The translations under genes were made by a program, and so were the position numbers. The notes under the pieces are model-generated. The model did not search any database. It worked only from the letters and a program-made list of their open reading frames with translations, and had not been told where the DNA came from. A DNA stretch of 64,000 bases from VRUE01 sp963704505 (GTDB taxonomy: Bacteria; Actinomycetota; Thermoleophilia; Solirubrobacterales; 70-9). The stretch lies in contig OY969912.1 in the NCBI GenBank assembly GCA_963704505.1, positions 186,001 to 250,000 of the forward strand. The letters run 5' to 3'. How positions within the stretch are numbered: the stretch's first letter is position 1; every line of letters begins with the position of its first letter. This document shows positions 35,864 to 45,966 of this stretch, piece after piece.

Positions 35864-36011
35864 GTCCCGATGCTCCCCTTCCCCGTAGGCGCCGCTGTCG
35901 GCACCCTCGACTCCGAATAAACACTACCGTTTCCGATCTCGGAGATGGGTACGTCAGCGTGCACAATTGGCGCGTTTAAGCGCAATTCGTCGACCCGTTG
36001 GGAAATCCTTC

Positions 36012-38738
36012 TCAGCGGGAGGAGGAGGCGGAGCGCTTCGACCTGGACTTGCTGCCACAGGACGACTTCAGCTTCGGCTTCTCGCTGAAGGACTTGCCGT
36101 TTTGCGCCTGGTACTCGACCAGGGTCACCGGGTTGTGCTTGCAGATGTCACGGGTGTTGGAGAGGTACCCCTGCTTGCCGCCGAAGACCGTCAGCCTGAA
36201 ATGGCCGATCGGCGCGTCGGGGACCACGCCGACAGTCGTCTGCAGGCGCCCGCCCTTGGTCGTGGTCGTGTCGGCCCTCGGCAACAGCTCGACCTGGCCG
36301 TTGAGAATGAAGGCGAGGCGAGGCAGGCCACCGGAGCCGGAGACGGCATAGACCGGCCCTTCCAGGGGCTGATCGAGAAGCGGCGTACTGGTGCTCGCGC
36401 GGCCGATCGCCTGGCGCCCGGCGCACTCGGTGGCGGCCAGCTCTTTCTCGCTGCAGATGTTGCCGAGGTGGCGCTGGTCGATCTCGAAGGCGCTCGAGAG
36501 CGTCACCGCAAGCGACTTGATGTTGGCGTCGCCGGTGCGGGTGGTCAGGTCGAACTGAAGCTGAGGGTTGGTGGCCCGCCGCGTCCCCTTGCGGCCACCG
36601 ATCTGCCGCACGGTCATCTTCGGCTTGAAGGGGAGGCGCACGCAGTTGACCGCCTGGAAATACGAGGAGAAATCGGTGACGGTTCCTTCGTCGCCGATCC
36701 CCTGGCTGTCGACGGCGAAGGGCGAGCAATTGGTCGGGTTGATCGTGAAGTTGGGCCTGTCGATGTTGACCTGGATCGAGCGCATTCGGATCGGAACCCC
36801 GCCGACGATTGCGGGCACCGTGTCGGACACGGCGCTGACCTGCGCGGTCTGAGGATCGACGTGGAGGGCGACGCGGACGACGACGACGCCGTAGTCATAC
36901 GGCCCGGCGAGCGCCGGCGTCACGGCGGCGAGGCTGAGGGGGGCGCCCTTGAACGGGCCCGACAGGTACATCCTGCCCACCGCGTGGAATGGGTGGCCTC
37001 CGGGGCCGGCGGCCACGTTGCTGGTCCCGATCTGACTCGCCGCCGGGCAGCTCGCGGCGGCCTGCTCGGCGCGGCCGAGCTTCCGAGCGGCGGCTTCTAT
37101 CGCCGCGTCGCTGCAGTACGGGATTCCACGCAGGTCTCCGGTGAAGCCGGGTGGCATTCGGAAGTTGAGATCGCCGAGGAACTGGTCGCCGTCGTCACGA
37201 TCGAGCTTCAGGGTGAAGCCTGAGAAGTCTCCCCCGATCGGATTCGAGGTCCCGGCGACGAGGCGCGGGTGGAAGGGCCTGCTCGTCCCCGGGCATTGCG
37301 TGCTGTTCGGTCCCGAGCGGATGCCGAAACTCGGCGCCGAGCTCTGCGGCGCGACGACTTCGTTCCAGGGGACCAAAGTCGATTCGGCGCTGTACACGGT
37401 GCAACGGGTCGGGGTCGCGACAAGGCCGCGGTCGGACGCGAAGAGGTGAAGGTCGAACTCCTCGAACGGAACCTGCGGCAGGTCGGCGATCGCCATCGTC
37501 ACCTGGCCTGTCTTCGGGTCGGGAAGGAAGGAGGCGGCGAGCTTCGCGTGGACGCCGAACCCGTCGAAGATCATGAAGACGCGGTACTGGTTGCCCGGCA
37601 GAGGTTCGCCGATGTAGAGCGAGCCGACCAGGGCGCCGTCGAGCGCCGGGGTATGCACCTCGACTGTCCCGATCTTCGAGCTGTCAGGACAGTTGCCTGG
37701 CCCATCGGTACCGAAGCCCGCCTCGGCGTTGGAGCAGGCGCTCTGACCGTCTGCCGCGTCCGGATTGATCGTCAGTCCGTCGGGCAGGGTGACCGACGCG
37801 GAGCGCAGGGTCGACGGCGACGGTGCCGACCCGGAGAGGAACTGGTCGGCCCGCAGCTTGATGTCGAGGCCCGAGGGAGCATCGGCCTCATCGGTGGTCA
37901 CGCCGATCTCCAGGGCCGGGTCGAAGCGCTGTTTTTCGCAACCCGTGGTCGCGGGATAGGACGCAGTTTTGACCGCCGTGTTTCCGGGGTCCTGGTAGCT
38001 CGTCACCTCGAGCTTGACCGGCAGTGGCTGCCCCGTGCAGACGCTCGGGTTGTCCGTGTAGGGGCGAACTGTGACCCCCGCCGGCGCGAAGGGAGCGGTC
38101 AGGCATTCGGTGTTCAAGATCCCGTAGCAACCGGGGGGTGAGCCGGGCGCGGTCGGGCGGAATCGCGAGGGGTCGTGGCTGTTGTCGGCAGGCAGGCCCC
38201 AGATCTGGAAGTTGGCGAACTTCAGGGGCATGCCCTGAGGAATGCCGCTGACTTCCATGTTCAGGCCGTAGTCCCCGGCGGCACGGACCGTGACCGGGAC
38301 GGCCACGGGGAGGTTGATGGTCGGAGCGACGAAGGCCAGCCGAGCCGCTTCGTCGTCGCTGACGGTTTGCATGTTGTAGACGGGGACCGTGCCGAGCACG
38401 TAGTTGGGATTGCCTTCGTAGTTGGAGATCAGGCTGACCACTCCCGCCTGCGATCCGGCACCGCACTGGTTCACGGCGAAGTCGGCCGCGCGGCATTTGA
38501 AGATCGCGCCCGGATTGCCGAAGACGCCGGTGGGAAGGTTGACCGAAACGACCTTGGCCACTTCCGGGCTGGCCGGATCGGCGAGCTTGAGGCTGACCGA
38601 GAGGTCGGGGTGCCCGCCCGCCTGCGTGTCGGTGGACCCGACTTCGAATTCTTCGATCGTCGGGCTGGCGGCCGCCGGCGCCGCGAGGATGGCGGCGGCG
38701 GTAAGCGCCGCGAGTAGGACCTTGCCGAAGCTGCTCAT
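36012..38738 (-). CDS. Giant secreted 'AGGHPDL' protein d (island 2)
   Basis: 908 residues from the ATG at 38738, which overlaps the preceding stop (ATGA); the longer frame reaching 38924 is an antisense-like extension into the NHL gene and was rejected. A signal peptide (VLLAALTAAAILAAPAAA) precedes the TDTQAGGHPDLSVSLK motif. The beta modules, Cys pairs and C-terminal region closely follow those of the 14863-17565 protein. It ends SCGSKSRSKRSASSSR, a Ser-rich variant of the basic tail that lacks His. It is the last giant gene of island 2. Confidence 0.85.
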   Translation of the reverse strand: MSSFGKVLLAALTAAAILAAPAAASPTIEEFEVGSTDTQAGGHPDLSVSLKLADPASPEVAKVVSVNLPTGVFGNPGAIFKCRAADFAVNQCGAGSQAGVVSLISNYEGNPNYVLGTVPVYNMQTVSDDEAARLAFVAPTINLPVAVPVTVRAAGDYGLNMEVSGIPQGMPLKFANFQIWGLPADNSHDPSRFRPTAPGSPPGCYGILNTECLTAPFAPAGVTVRPYTDNPSVCTGQPLPVKLEVTSYQDPGNTAVKTASYPATTGCEKQRFDPALEIGVTTDEADAPSGLDIKLRADQFLSGSAPSPSTLRSASVTLPDGLTINPDAADGQSACSNAEAGFGTDGPGNCPDSSKIGTVEVHTPALDGALVGSLYIGEPLPGNQYRVFMIFDGFGVHAKLAASFLPDPKTGQVTMAIADLPQVPFEEFDLHLFASDRGLVATPTRCTVYSAESTLVPWNEVVAPQSSAPSFGIRSGPNSTQCPGTSRPFHPRLVAGTSNPIGGDFSGFTLKLDRDDGDQFLGDLNFRMPPGFTGDLRGIPYCSDAAIEAAARKLGRAEQAAASCPAASQIGTSNVAAGPGGHPFHAVGRMYLSGPFKGAPLSLAAVTPALAGPYDYGVVVVRVALHVDPQTAQVSAVSDTVPAIVGGVPIRMRSIQVNIDRPNFTINPTNCSPFAVDSQGIGDEGTVTDFSSYFQAVNCVRLPFKPKMTVRQIGGRKGTRRATNPQLQFDLTTRTGDANIKSLAVTLSSAFEIDQRHLGNICSEKELAATECAGRQAIGRASTSTPLLDQPLEGPVYAVSGSGGLPRLAFILNGQVELLPRADTTTTKGGRLQTTVGVVPDAPIGHFRLTVFGGKQGYLSNTRDICKHNPVTLVEYQAQNGKSFSEKPKLKSSCGSKSRSKRSASSSR

Positions 38739-41700
38739 CCTCTGCTCCCCCCGCTCTTCTTCTGCTTCTTGTGGTGGTGCTTCTTCTTCACGCACTTGCC
38801 ATTGCGCTTGACGAAGCCTTTGCGGCAGCCCATTGCCTTTACCGGAGGCTTGTAGGAGCGACGGGAGCCTTCCTGGGTGTTGATCTCTGCCGGCGACGGT
38901 GCCTGGCTGCCGGGCCCATGGCACTCATCGGATGCCTTGCAGGGCTGTGCTTCACGGTCGTAGACCAGACCGCCTCCGGCTCGGGCGTCGTAGATCTTGA
39001 CCGTGCTGCCGTTGACGTCGTCCGGAACCAGGGTGTCCCGCGTGAAGAAGAGGGCATTGGTGCCGTCCGGGGTCACCGAGAGCAGGCCGGAGTTTTCGGG
39101 GCCCAGTCCGAGTGAGACCAGCTGCTTTTTTCCGTTCTGCCACTCGTAGGCGTCCCCTCTCCCGTTGGTGTCGCGGAGGACGAACGACTCGCGGGTGGTG
39201 AAGAAGACCCGGCCGTCGTCGGTCAGCGCCAGCCCGTAGGCGGGCAGCCCCGTGTCGCTGGCGGGGACCGTGTTGCTGGGAGCGCAGCTGACGCAGTCGA
39301 CTTTGCCTTCCCCACTGGAGTCGTAGCGGTACACCTGTTCGAAGCCGAGCGTGCGGAAGCCGGTGATCGGGTTCTTCGTGCCGAAGGTCGCGTAGCGGCC
39401 ATCGGGGGTGACCTGGAAGTCGGCATAGCTGTGGGTTTCGGGCTGCTGCACGCCGTGGGTGACCGCACCGTTGGCGATCGGCGTGAAGGGCACCTGTTCG
39501 GGTCCGAAGTCGAAGACGAATTCGCCGCCGGAGGTGGCATACACGTGGCTGCTGTCGCCGTTGACGGCGACGCTCACCGAAGAGGTCAGTCCTCCTCCGG
39601 TGATCGTCTGAAACTGTTGGCCGCCGGTGTTGAACACGGCGATCTTGTTGCCCTGGTCGACATAGATGTCGCCATTCGAGGGATCGGTTGAGAGCCCGGC
39701 GGCACTGCTGGCGAACGGAACCGGTTCAGGTTCGGGCGGTGACCCCATTTTGAAGGTGCTGAGCTGATATTTGGCGATTTCGCTGAATTCGTAGAAATTC
39801 ACCAAGAGATTGGCGCCCGAGGTGGCGACACCACAGCTGGATGAGTTGGGCGGGGTGGCGATGCCGCCTGAGTAATCGCCCTCGGCGACCGTCCCGCCGC
39901 TCGGCGTGTAGCGCCAGACGTGCCCGAAGTAATCGCCCACGTAGAGGTTGCCGTTGGACTGGTCGACGGTGACGCCGCAGGCGAGGCCGAGTTCGCCGAT
40001 CGGCGTTCCCGTCCCACCGAGCGTCGTCAGGTGCGCGCCGGTGGAGGAGTAGACGTCCACCCTGCCGACCTGGCCGACGCTGCTGACCACGTAGACGTCG
40101 CCGTTGGCGGGGCCGGGCGAGTTGTCGACGGCGACCTGGGCCTGCCTCGGCTCGAGCCATTCGAAACCGGAGATCCGATTGGTCCCGGCCCCCGGGCCGG
40201 CGGTGAAGTCGTCGGGTGCGCCTGCCGCGGTGAAGCGCTGGACGGTCCCGGTTCCGGTCTCGGCGACGTAGACGTCGCCGCTCGCCTGGTTGACGGCGAG
40301 GCCGGCCGGAGCTCCGATGTGTCCGCCGAATTCCCCGTCGGCGAAGGGATGGTTCGGCGGCTGAGGCGCGGGCTTGCCGTCGCTGGTGTCCATGATCGCG
40401 ACGAAGCGTGGATCGGCGCCGGGTTCGACGAGATAGAGGTTCGCCTGATCCCGCTCCCCTTCGGCTCCGTCGAGCTGCTCGGGGCTGACGAAGTAGAGGG
40501 TGCCGTTCGCTGCCGAGACTCCCGCGCCGCCGGCGAAGGCGACGGCGCCGCACCTGCCGGGTCCGGACACCGAGTTCCAACTGTTGGGCGTGCCTGCCGG
40601 TTCGCAGCCGTCGTCGTTGCTGGGCGTGCCTCCGTCGGTGGTGACCAGTCGCAGGGTCGCCGCGCCGGCCTGGTCGACTGCCACTTCATAGATGTCTGTG
40701 CTGGCGTCGGTGTCCTCGCCGAGCAGGTGATCCGTCGTCGTCACGAACAGGCGCGAGCCGGAGGTGTTCATGCCGGAGAAGTAGACCCCGGCGTTCGCGC
40801 CCGGTGTCAGGTCCACCGATTTCGACGCACTGCCGAGGTGCATGTAGAGGTGCCAGCGGCTGTTGCCCTTGGCGTCGATCGAGAGCTCCTTGCCGACCAC
40901 GATCCGAGAGCCATCGGAGGAGATATCGAGCTCGCCGACCCCGCCGCCGGCGATCGCCGACCCGGCCGGGTCGGTGCTGACCACCTGGGTGGCGCCGGTC
41001 GGCAGGTCGCGGTCGTAGATCGAGCCGCCTTCGTCGCCCGCCGCGTCGAACTTCTGATCGGAGCCGAAGACGAAGTGGCTGCCGTCTGCCGAGAACGGCT
41101 TCGCGACCTCCTGGGAGGGGTCGGCCGCCGGGTTGAGCGAGCCGGCCATTCCCTTGACCAGGCTGCCGTCGCGGAGGCGCAGCGGGATATTGGTCGAGCC
41201 ATCGGAGAAGCAGGGACTGCAGATGTCTTTGCCGCCGAAGGCGAACTCGCTGAGCGATTCGTCGGTGCCTTGCAGCGGCGAGCCGAACGGCCCCTGCTGG
41301 GCCATGCCGTCGACCGGCAGGCCGACGTACTTCGTCGACCACCTGCCGGTCGCGGCCCGAGTGGCGACATACGGGTCGCGGCCGAGGTTGGTCGGACTTC
41401 CGGCGATGCCCGGGATCGCCCCGGAATAGATCGAGTAGAGGACGCTGTCTCCGGCGTCGACCGGGTTGATCAGCGGTGCCTGACCCGGGATCAGGTCCGA
41501 CTCGACGTCATAGCCGCCGCTGTCGGGGGCGGAGACGAGCTCGTAGCCGCGGCAGTCCATCAAACGCGAGGCACCGGCCTGCTGGCGGGCCAACGCGTTG
41601 GGGCAGGGATCGTCGACGGGGTCCGGCACGTAGGTGAGGAACTCCAACGGAGCGGTCACCGTGGGACCCGCTTCGTCGGTCATCGAGATCCGGTAGTGGT

Positions 41701-43249
41701 AGACGGTCCCGGGTGTCAGGCCGGTGATCTGGAGGCTGACGTGTTCGTCTTTGGCCAGCGTCCGCAATGCGACCGTCGGCGAGGAGCTCTCATAGCCTTC
41801 CCCCGAACCCCATTCGAATTTGTAGGTCGTGTTTCCGCCGCCGGCGTTGAGGTCGGCGTTGAGAAAGGCACCGTCTGTGTTGACGCGGTCGGCGGCGATC
41901 AGGCGGACGATCGGTTTCCCCTGGGCGATGAACCGCGACGGCCCGGAGATGATCGAGCGATGGTTCGCTTTGTTCTGCGACTGCAGCCGGTAGTAGTAGA
42001 CCTTGCCCCTCCTCACCGGGACCGTCGCCGAGACCTGGATCTCGCCGGAGCCGGTGAGCGTTTGACCCTGATCGCAGGGAACGGTGTTCGGGACCGCCTG
42101 TTTTATTCCCCATTTGAACTGGCAGGTTTCGGTTTCGAGGTTTTCCGGGTCCAGAGTCGCGCGCAGGGTCGCGGTATCGCCTTCGAGATCGTCCCCTTCG
42201 GTCTTCTCGGTCTTGACCGTGGGGACAACGATTCCCGGCAGTTCTCTGGTGAACCGCTCGACCCGCTCGGTGCCGCCGTAATCGTGCCTGTTACCGATCC
42301 AGAGGTCGTGATTTTCGGGATTGACGCCGATTCCCACCGTGCCTTCGAGCCCGGGGTAGGACTGGGAGGGTTCGGCCCCCCCAAAGCTGCCGAGCTTCTT
42401 GCCTTCCCGGTCGTACTGGTTCACGACTGCGCCGTAGCTGTCGATCGTGAAGACGTCGTCATTCGAGAGGTCGATGGCATCGCCACGTGGTGTGGTGTCA
42501 CCGCTCAGCTCGTAGAGTTCGTGCCCTTCGGGGTCGTATTTGACCCATTTGAGGTTGCCGAACTGGAGGTCCCGCCTGCCGTAGAGGTTGCCCTGGCTAT
42601 CGAGGCGCGAGTAGCACGGATTGTCCGGTTCCTGGCCCTGTTTTTCATCCTTCGTTTTGAACGGGCGTTGTTCGATCTGGAAACCGGAGTATTCGCCTTC
42701 GGGGGTGAACCTGCGGAGGTTGGCGCCGCCGAGCGACCCCATCGTCCAGGGGTTCCCTTCGGGTCCGACGGTGATGCCGCAGAGGCCTCCGACCGACTGC
42801 GGCCATTTCGGCAGTTTGAGCCCGGCGGGGGTGAAGCCGACGACCGTGCCGCCCCCGATGAAGCCGTAGTCGGCAAGGTAAATATTGCCGTCGTTCGGGC
42901 CGCCGGAGTTGTCGACTTCGATGATCGTTTCGTTGTTGAGAAAGAGCCCCGTGTCGATCGTGTCGGAGCCTCCGAGTCCGCTGAAGGAGTCGGGTTCGCC
43001 GTTTTCCTTGAGTGCGACGACTTTGGTCGTCGGACCGGTGACGACGACCAGAATGCGATGCCTGGCCTTGTCGTAGGCGACGCCTGAGATCCCTTCGGCC
43101 GAGTTGAACTGACCGACATCGCTGCCGGTGCCATCGACGTACTGGCCCGAATAGACGTAGTTGTAGATCGTTTCCGCCGAGGCCGTGCCGGCCATCAGAG
43201 ACAGGCTCGAAACGAGGGCCGCCGTGCAGCCGAGAAGCAGGCGCCGCAT
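38735..43249 (-). CDS. Giant secreted NHL/FN3-like protein 5 with two NHL regions (island 2)
   Basis: 1504 residues from the ATG at 43249 (MRRLLLGCTAALVSSLSLMA signal peptide), two bases after the previous stop. The order is an NHL propeller, two FN3-like modules, ARQQAGASRLMDCRGYELVS, a TolB-like propeller split by a second NHL region of about 230-330 residues (YVAETGTGTVQRFTAAG; GVTVDQSNGNLYVGDYFGHV), then DCVSCAPSNTVPASD and a Cys-containing basic tail (CRKGFVKRNGKCVKKKHHHK). Its architecture is that of the 17562-22604 protein, including the inserted NHL region, so the two are probably duplicates. Confidence 0.85.
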   Translation of the reverse strand: MRRLLLGCTAALVSSLSLMAGTASAETIYNYVYSGQYVDGTGSDVGQFNSAEGISGVAYDKARHRILVVVTGPTTKVVALKENGEPDSFSGLGGSDTIDTGLFLNNETIIEVDNSGGPNDGNIYLADYGFIGGGTVVGFTPAGLKLPKWPQSVGGLCGITVGPEGNPWTMGSLGGANLRRFTPEGEYSGFQIEQRPFKTKDEKQGQEPDNPCYSRLDSQGNLYGRRDLQFGNLKWVKYDPEGHELYELSGDTTPRGDAIDLSNDDVFTIDSYGAVVNQYDREGKKLGSFGGAEPSQSYPGLEGTVGIGVNPENHDLWIGNRHDYGGTERVERFTRELPGIVVPTVKTEKTEGDDLEGDTATLRATLDPENLETETCQFKWGIKQAVPNTVPCDQGQTLTGSGEIQVSATVPVRRGKVYYYRLQSQNKANHRSIISGPSRFIAQGKPIVRLIAADRVNTDGAFLNADLNAGGGNTTYKFEWGSGEGYESSSPTVALRTLAKDEHVSLQITGLTPGTVYHYRISMTDEAGPTVTAPLEFLTYVPDPVDDPCPNALARQQAGASRLMDCRGYELVSAPDSGGYDVESDLIPGQAPLINPVDAGDSVLYSIYSGAIPGIAGSPTNLGRDPYVATRAATGRWSTKYVGLPVDGMAQQGPFGSPLQGTDESLSEFAFGGKDICSPCFSDGSTNIPLRLRDGSLVKGMAGSLNPAADPSQEVAKPFSADGSHFVFGSDQKFDAAGDEGGSIYDRDLPTGATQVVSTDPAGSAIAGGGVGELDISSDGSRIVVGKELSIDAKGNSRWHLYMHLGSASKSVDLTPGANAGVYFSGMNTSGSRLFVTTTDHLLGEDTDASTDIYEVAVDQAGAATLRLVTTDGGTPSNDDGCEPAGTPNSWNSVSGPGRCGAVAFAGGAGVSAANGTLYFVSPEQLDGAEGERDQANLYLVEPGADPRFVAIMDTSDGKPAPQPPNHPFADGEFGGHIGAPAGLAVNQASGDVYVAETGTGTVQRFTAAGAPDDFTAGPGAGTNRISGFEWLEPRQAQVAVDNSPGPANGDVYVVSSVGQVGRVDVYSSTGAHLTTLGGTGTPIGELGLACGVTVDQSNGNLYVGDYFGHVWRYTPSGGTVAEGDYSGGIATPPNSSSCGVATSGANLLVNFYEFSEIAKYQLSTFKMGSPPEPEPVPFASSAAGLSTDPSNGDIYVDQGNKIAVFNTGGQQFQTITGGGLTSSVSVAVNGDSSHVYATSGGEFVFDFGPEQVPFTPIANGAVTHGVQQPETHSYADFQVTPDGRYATFGTKNPITGFRTLGFEQVYRYDSSGEGKVDCVSCAPSNTVPASDTGLPAYGLALTDDGRVFFTTRESFVLRDTNGRGDAYEWQNGKKQLVSLGLGPENSGLLSVTPDGTNALFFTRDTLVPDDVNGSTVKIYDARAGGGLVYDREAQPCKASDECHGPGSQAPSPAEINTQEGSRRSYKPPVKAMGCRKGFVKRNGKCVKKKHHHKKQKKSGGSRG

Positions 43250-43251
43250 GC

Positions 43252-45966
43252 TCACTTGTTCCTCCCCGAGTTGTGATGACGCTTGGCTCGCGACTTGGAG
43301 CCGCAGGCAGCCTTCAACTTGACTTTGGCGCTGGATTCGGCTCCGTTGTGGCCGGCCATCGTCACCTTGGCCTTCTTCGGCTTGCCGCAAAGGGTCGTGC
43401 TGTTCTGCAGCAGCCCCTTGGCACCGCCCAAAAGATCGAGCGAGAACGAGCTGATCGGCGCGTCGGGAACGTTCAGGAAGCGCGTGCGCAGGCCCCCGTT
43501 GACGCTGTCGATGCGGGCCACCAGTTCGATGTCGATCTGCCCCTTGAGGTCGATGACCATGTCCGGCAATTTGGTTTCGGACGAGCGCAGGTAGACCGAC
43601 CCGGTCAGAGGCTTTTCGAGCAGCGGGGTCACCGCTTCCGCCTTGCCGATCACGGCACCCTCCGGGCAGCTGCCCTTGTGGAAGTCGACTTTCGTGCAGA
43701 CCGTGCCGAGATGAGCGTTGTCGAGAAGCTCGCCTGTCGGCAGGACGACGGTCACCCCGCGCGCATTCGCTTCGCCGGGGCTCGTCCGAAGCCTGGCGTG
43801 GATCGCCGGATGGCCTCGCCGCTTGACGCCCCCGGTCAGATTGATGCTCAGCTTCGGGGCGAAAGGCAGCTCATTGCAGGCGGAGACCTGGAAGTGGTTG
43901 CTGAGCCGGCTCTGGGCGCCTTCGCTGCCGAGGATCGTCCCATCGACCGAGAAGGGTGAGCAGTCGGTCGGGTTGATCGCGAAATTGGGACGGTCGAGAT
44001 TGACTTCGACGGCGCGGGTGCGCAGCGGCACTCCTTCCAGGATCCGTGGCAGCGGATCGGAGACGGTCGTCACCTGCGCGGTCAGTGGATCGACCTCGAG
44101 CGCCGCCCTGACCACGACGTTGCCGAGGTCGTACGGCCCGGAGACGGCGGGGACGACGATCGCCAGGCTGAGGGGTGCCCCCTTATATGGACCGGCGAGG
44201 TAGGCCTGGCCGGTGACGGTGAGCGGGCGACTGCCGGGGCCGACCGTCGCCCTCACCGTGCCGACCTGGCTCGCGACCGGGCAGGCGGACGCTGCCTGCT
44301 CGGACCTGCCGCTGTAACCGGTTGCCGAGATCTGCGCGATCGCGGCCTCCGAGCAGTAGGGAACGCCGCTCAGCGTCGCCGCGAATCCGGGCGGGGTGGC
44401 GATCGATACGCCGGCCAGGTTCTGGTCGCCGTCTCCGCGGTCCACCCTGAGGGTGAACGGGCTGTGCGCCCCGGCGGTGCTGTTGGCGGCACCGCCGGAC
44501 ATGGTCGGCGTGAACGGCCGCGGACCGCTCGGGCAGGCTGAGCCGTCGGGGCCCGAATCGATCGTCACGAAGCTGGTCGAGTGCTGGGTCCCGAGCGCCG
44601 AGTCCCAGGGCACGAATTCGTTCTCGACCGGGAACGTCCCGCATCGTTCCGGCGTCGCCAGCAGGCCGCGCTCGGAGCCGAAGAAGTGCATGTTGATGTC
44701 CTGCAGTGGCGACTGCGGCAGATCGAAGTGGACGGTCAGCCGCCCCGTCTGCGGGTCGGGGACGATCGAGCCGACGAGCTTGACGTGGGTCGCGAAGCCA
44801 TCCGCGGTCAGCACCAGCCGGTACGTTTCGCCCGGCTTCGGCTCGCCCAGGTAGAGCGCCCCAGGAATCGGCGCCGGCAGGGCCGCGATGTCGAGTTCCA
44901 GCGTCCCGACCTTGGCGAAGTCCGGGCAGGTGGCGGCAAACAGCGTCCCGATCGCGGTCTGCGTGTCCGAGCAGGCAACCTTGCCGTCGGCCGCGCCCGG
45001 ATTGAGCGTCAGGCCTTCGGGCAAGGTGACGACGTCGGTTTTGATCTGGGACTGCGAGGCGGTGGTCGGGCTGATGCTCTGCGGAACCCGGAGGTCGACG
45101 TCCACACCCGCGGCCGTGTCGGTCGCCGTCGTAGTCGGCTTGGTCGTCTGGCTCGGGTTGAAGTTGAGCTGGCTGCACCCGGTCGTCGCCGGCCAGGACG
45201 TTTCCGCGGTTGCCACTTCGCCTTCATAGAATTCGACTTCCGCGAGCCCCGGGCCCGGGTCGCCACAGGAGGTCGGGTTCTGCAGGTAGGGCGTAGCGGG
45301 GACGCCCGGAGGCACCCCGGTGACCCCGGCGCAATTGCCGGGCGGGCAGCCACCGCCTTCCAGCGGAGTGATGAAGCGCAGGTCGTTGTGAACCGGATCG
45401 GCCGGGACCCCCCAGAGGGTGATCTCGATCGACGTGACGAACGTGGTCTGAGGAATCGTCGACCCGCTGACGCTGAGGCCGTAGTCGCTGTCGGTGCGGC
45501 CGAAGAGTTCGAGCAGGACCGGTGAGTTGATCAGGGGAACCGTGAAGGCGACCTCACCGGCCTGCTCGGGCCGGGTCTCCATGTTGTAGAGCGGGGTCGC
45601 GATCCCGAGGGCCGGGACCGCCGTTCCGATCTGCGAGTCGGGCGGGCAATTGGCCTGGTTTAGCTCGGTCAGGGTGCATTTCGGGGCCGCGTGCGGGTTG
45701 CCGATGAATCCCGCCGGGAAATCGGTGCGGACGACACGGGCGGCAAGGCACTTGCCTTCGCAGGAGCCGGGCGAGTTGTTGGAGACCTGCCATTCGACTC
45801 GGGTTCTGACGTCCGGGTGACCGCCAGCCTGAGTGTTGGTCGGTTCCATTTCGAAGGCTTTGATCGCCGGGGCCGGGGGTGTTGCCGATGCAGCCGCGGC
45901 AAAGGCCGCGAGCAGCAAGGCGGCGACGCCGAGCGCCGCCAGGATCGATCGGCTCCTGACGGTCAT
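43252..45966 (-). CDS. Giant secreted 'AGGHPDL' protein c (island 2)
   Basis: 904 residues from the ATG at 45966, which overlaps the stop of the NHL gene (ATGA); upstream in-frame residues are shadow coding. A signal peptide (SILAALGVAALLLAAFAAAA) is followed by TNTQAGGHPDVRTRVEW. Family modules include TLPEGLTLNPGAADGKVACS, TPERCGTFPVENEFVPWD, ATPPGFAATLSGVPYCSEAA and ELLDNAHLGTVCTKVDF. The tail is ACGSKSRAKRHHNSGRNK. Closest to the 22601-25333 protein. Confidence 0.84.
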   Translation of the reverse strand: MTVRSRSILAALGVAALLLAAFAAAASATPPAPAIKAFEMEPTNTQAGGHPDVRTRVEWQVSNNSPGSCEGKCLAARVVRTDFPAGFIGNPHAAPKCTLTELNQANCPPDSQIGTAVPALGIATPLYNMETRPEQAGEVAFTVPLINSPVLLELFGRTDSDYGLSVSGSTIPQTTFVTSIEITLWGVPADPVHNDLRFITPLEGGGCPPGNCAGVTGVPPGVPATPYLQNPTSCGDPGPGLAEVEFYEGEVATAETSWPATTGCSQLNFNPSQTTKPTTTATDTAAGVDVDLRVPQSISPTTASQSQIKTDVVTLPEGLTLNPGAADGKVACSDTQTAIGTLFAATCPDFAKVGTLELDIAALPAPIPGALYLGEPKPGETYRLVLTADGFATHVKLVGSIVPDPQTGRLTVHFDLPQSPLQDINMHFFGSERGLLATPERCGTFPVENEFVPWDSALGTQHSTSFVTIDSGPDGSACPSGPRPFTPTMSGGAANSTAGAHSPFTLRVDRGDGDQNLAGVSIATPPGFAATLSGVPYCSEAAIAQISATGYSGRSEQAASACPVASQVGTVRATVGPGSRPLTVTGQAYLAGPYKGAPLSLAIVVPAVSGPYDLGNVVVRAALEVDPLTAQVTTVSDPLPRILEGVPLRTRAVEVNLDRPNFAINPTDCSPFSVDGTILGSEGAQSRLSNHFQVSACNELPFAPKLSINLTGGVKRRGHPAIHARLRTSPGEANARGVTVVLPTGELLDNAHLGTVCTKVDFHKGSCPEGAVIGKAEAVTPLLEKPLTGSVYLRSSETKLPDMVIDLKGQIDIELVARIDSVNGGLRTRFLNVPDAPISSFSLDLLGGAKGLLQNSTTLCGKPKKAKVTMAGHNGAESSAKVKLKAACGSKSRAKRHHNSGRNK

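Noticed and set aside
39920..43087. A 1055-residue open frame on the plus strand, and similar ones at 17493-19679, 21648-22907, 26835-28796, 30624-32303 and 46560-48734
   Set aside because: They lie exactly antisense to the NHL proteins and read as Arg/Val/Asp/Gly-rich mirror coding, with no signal peptide, domain or ribosome site.
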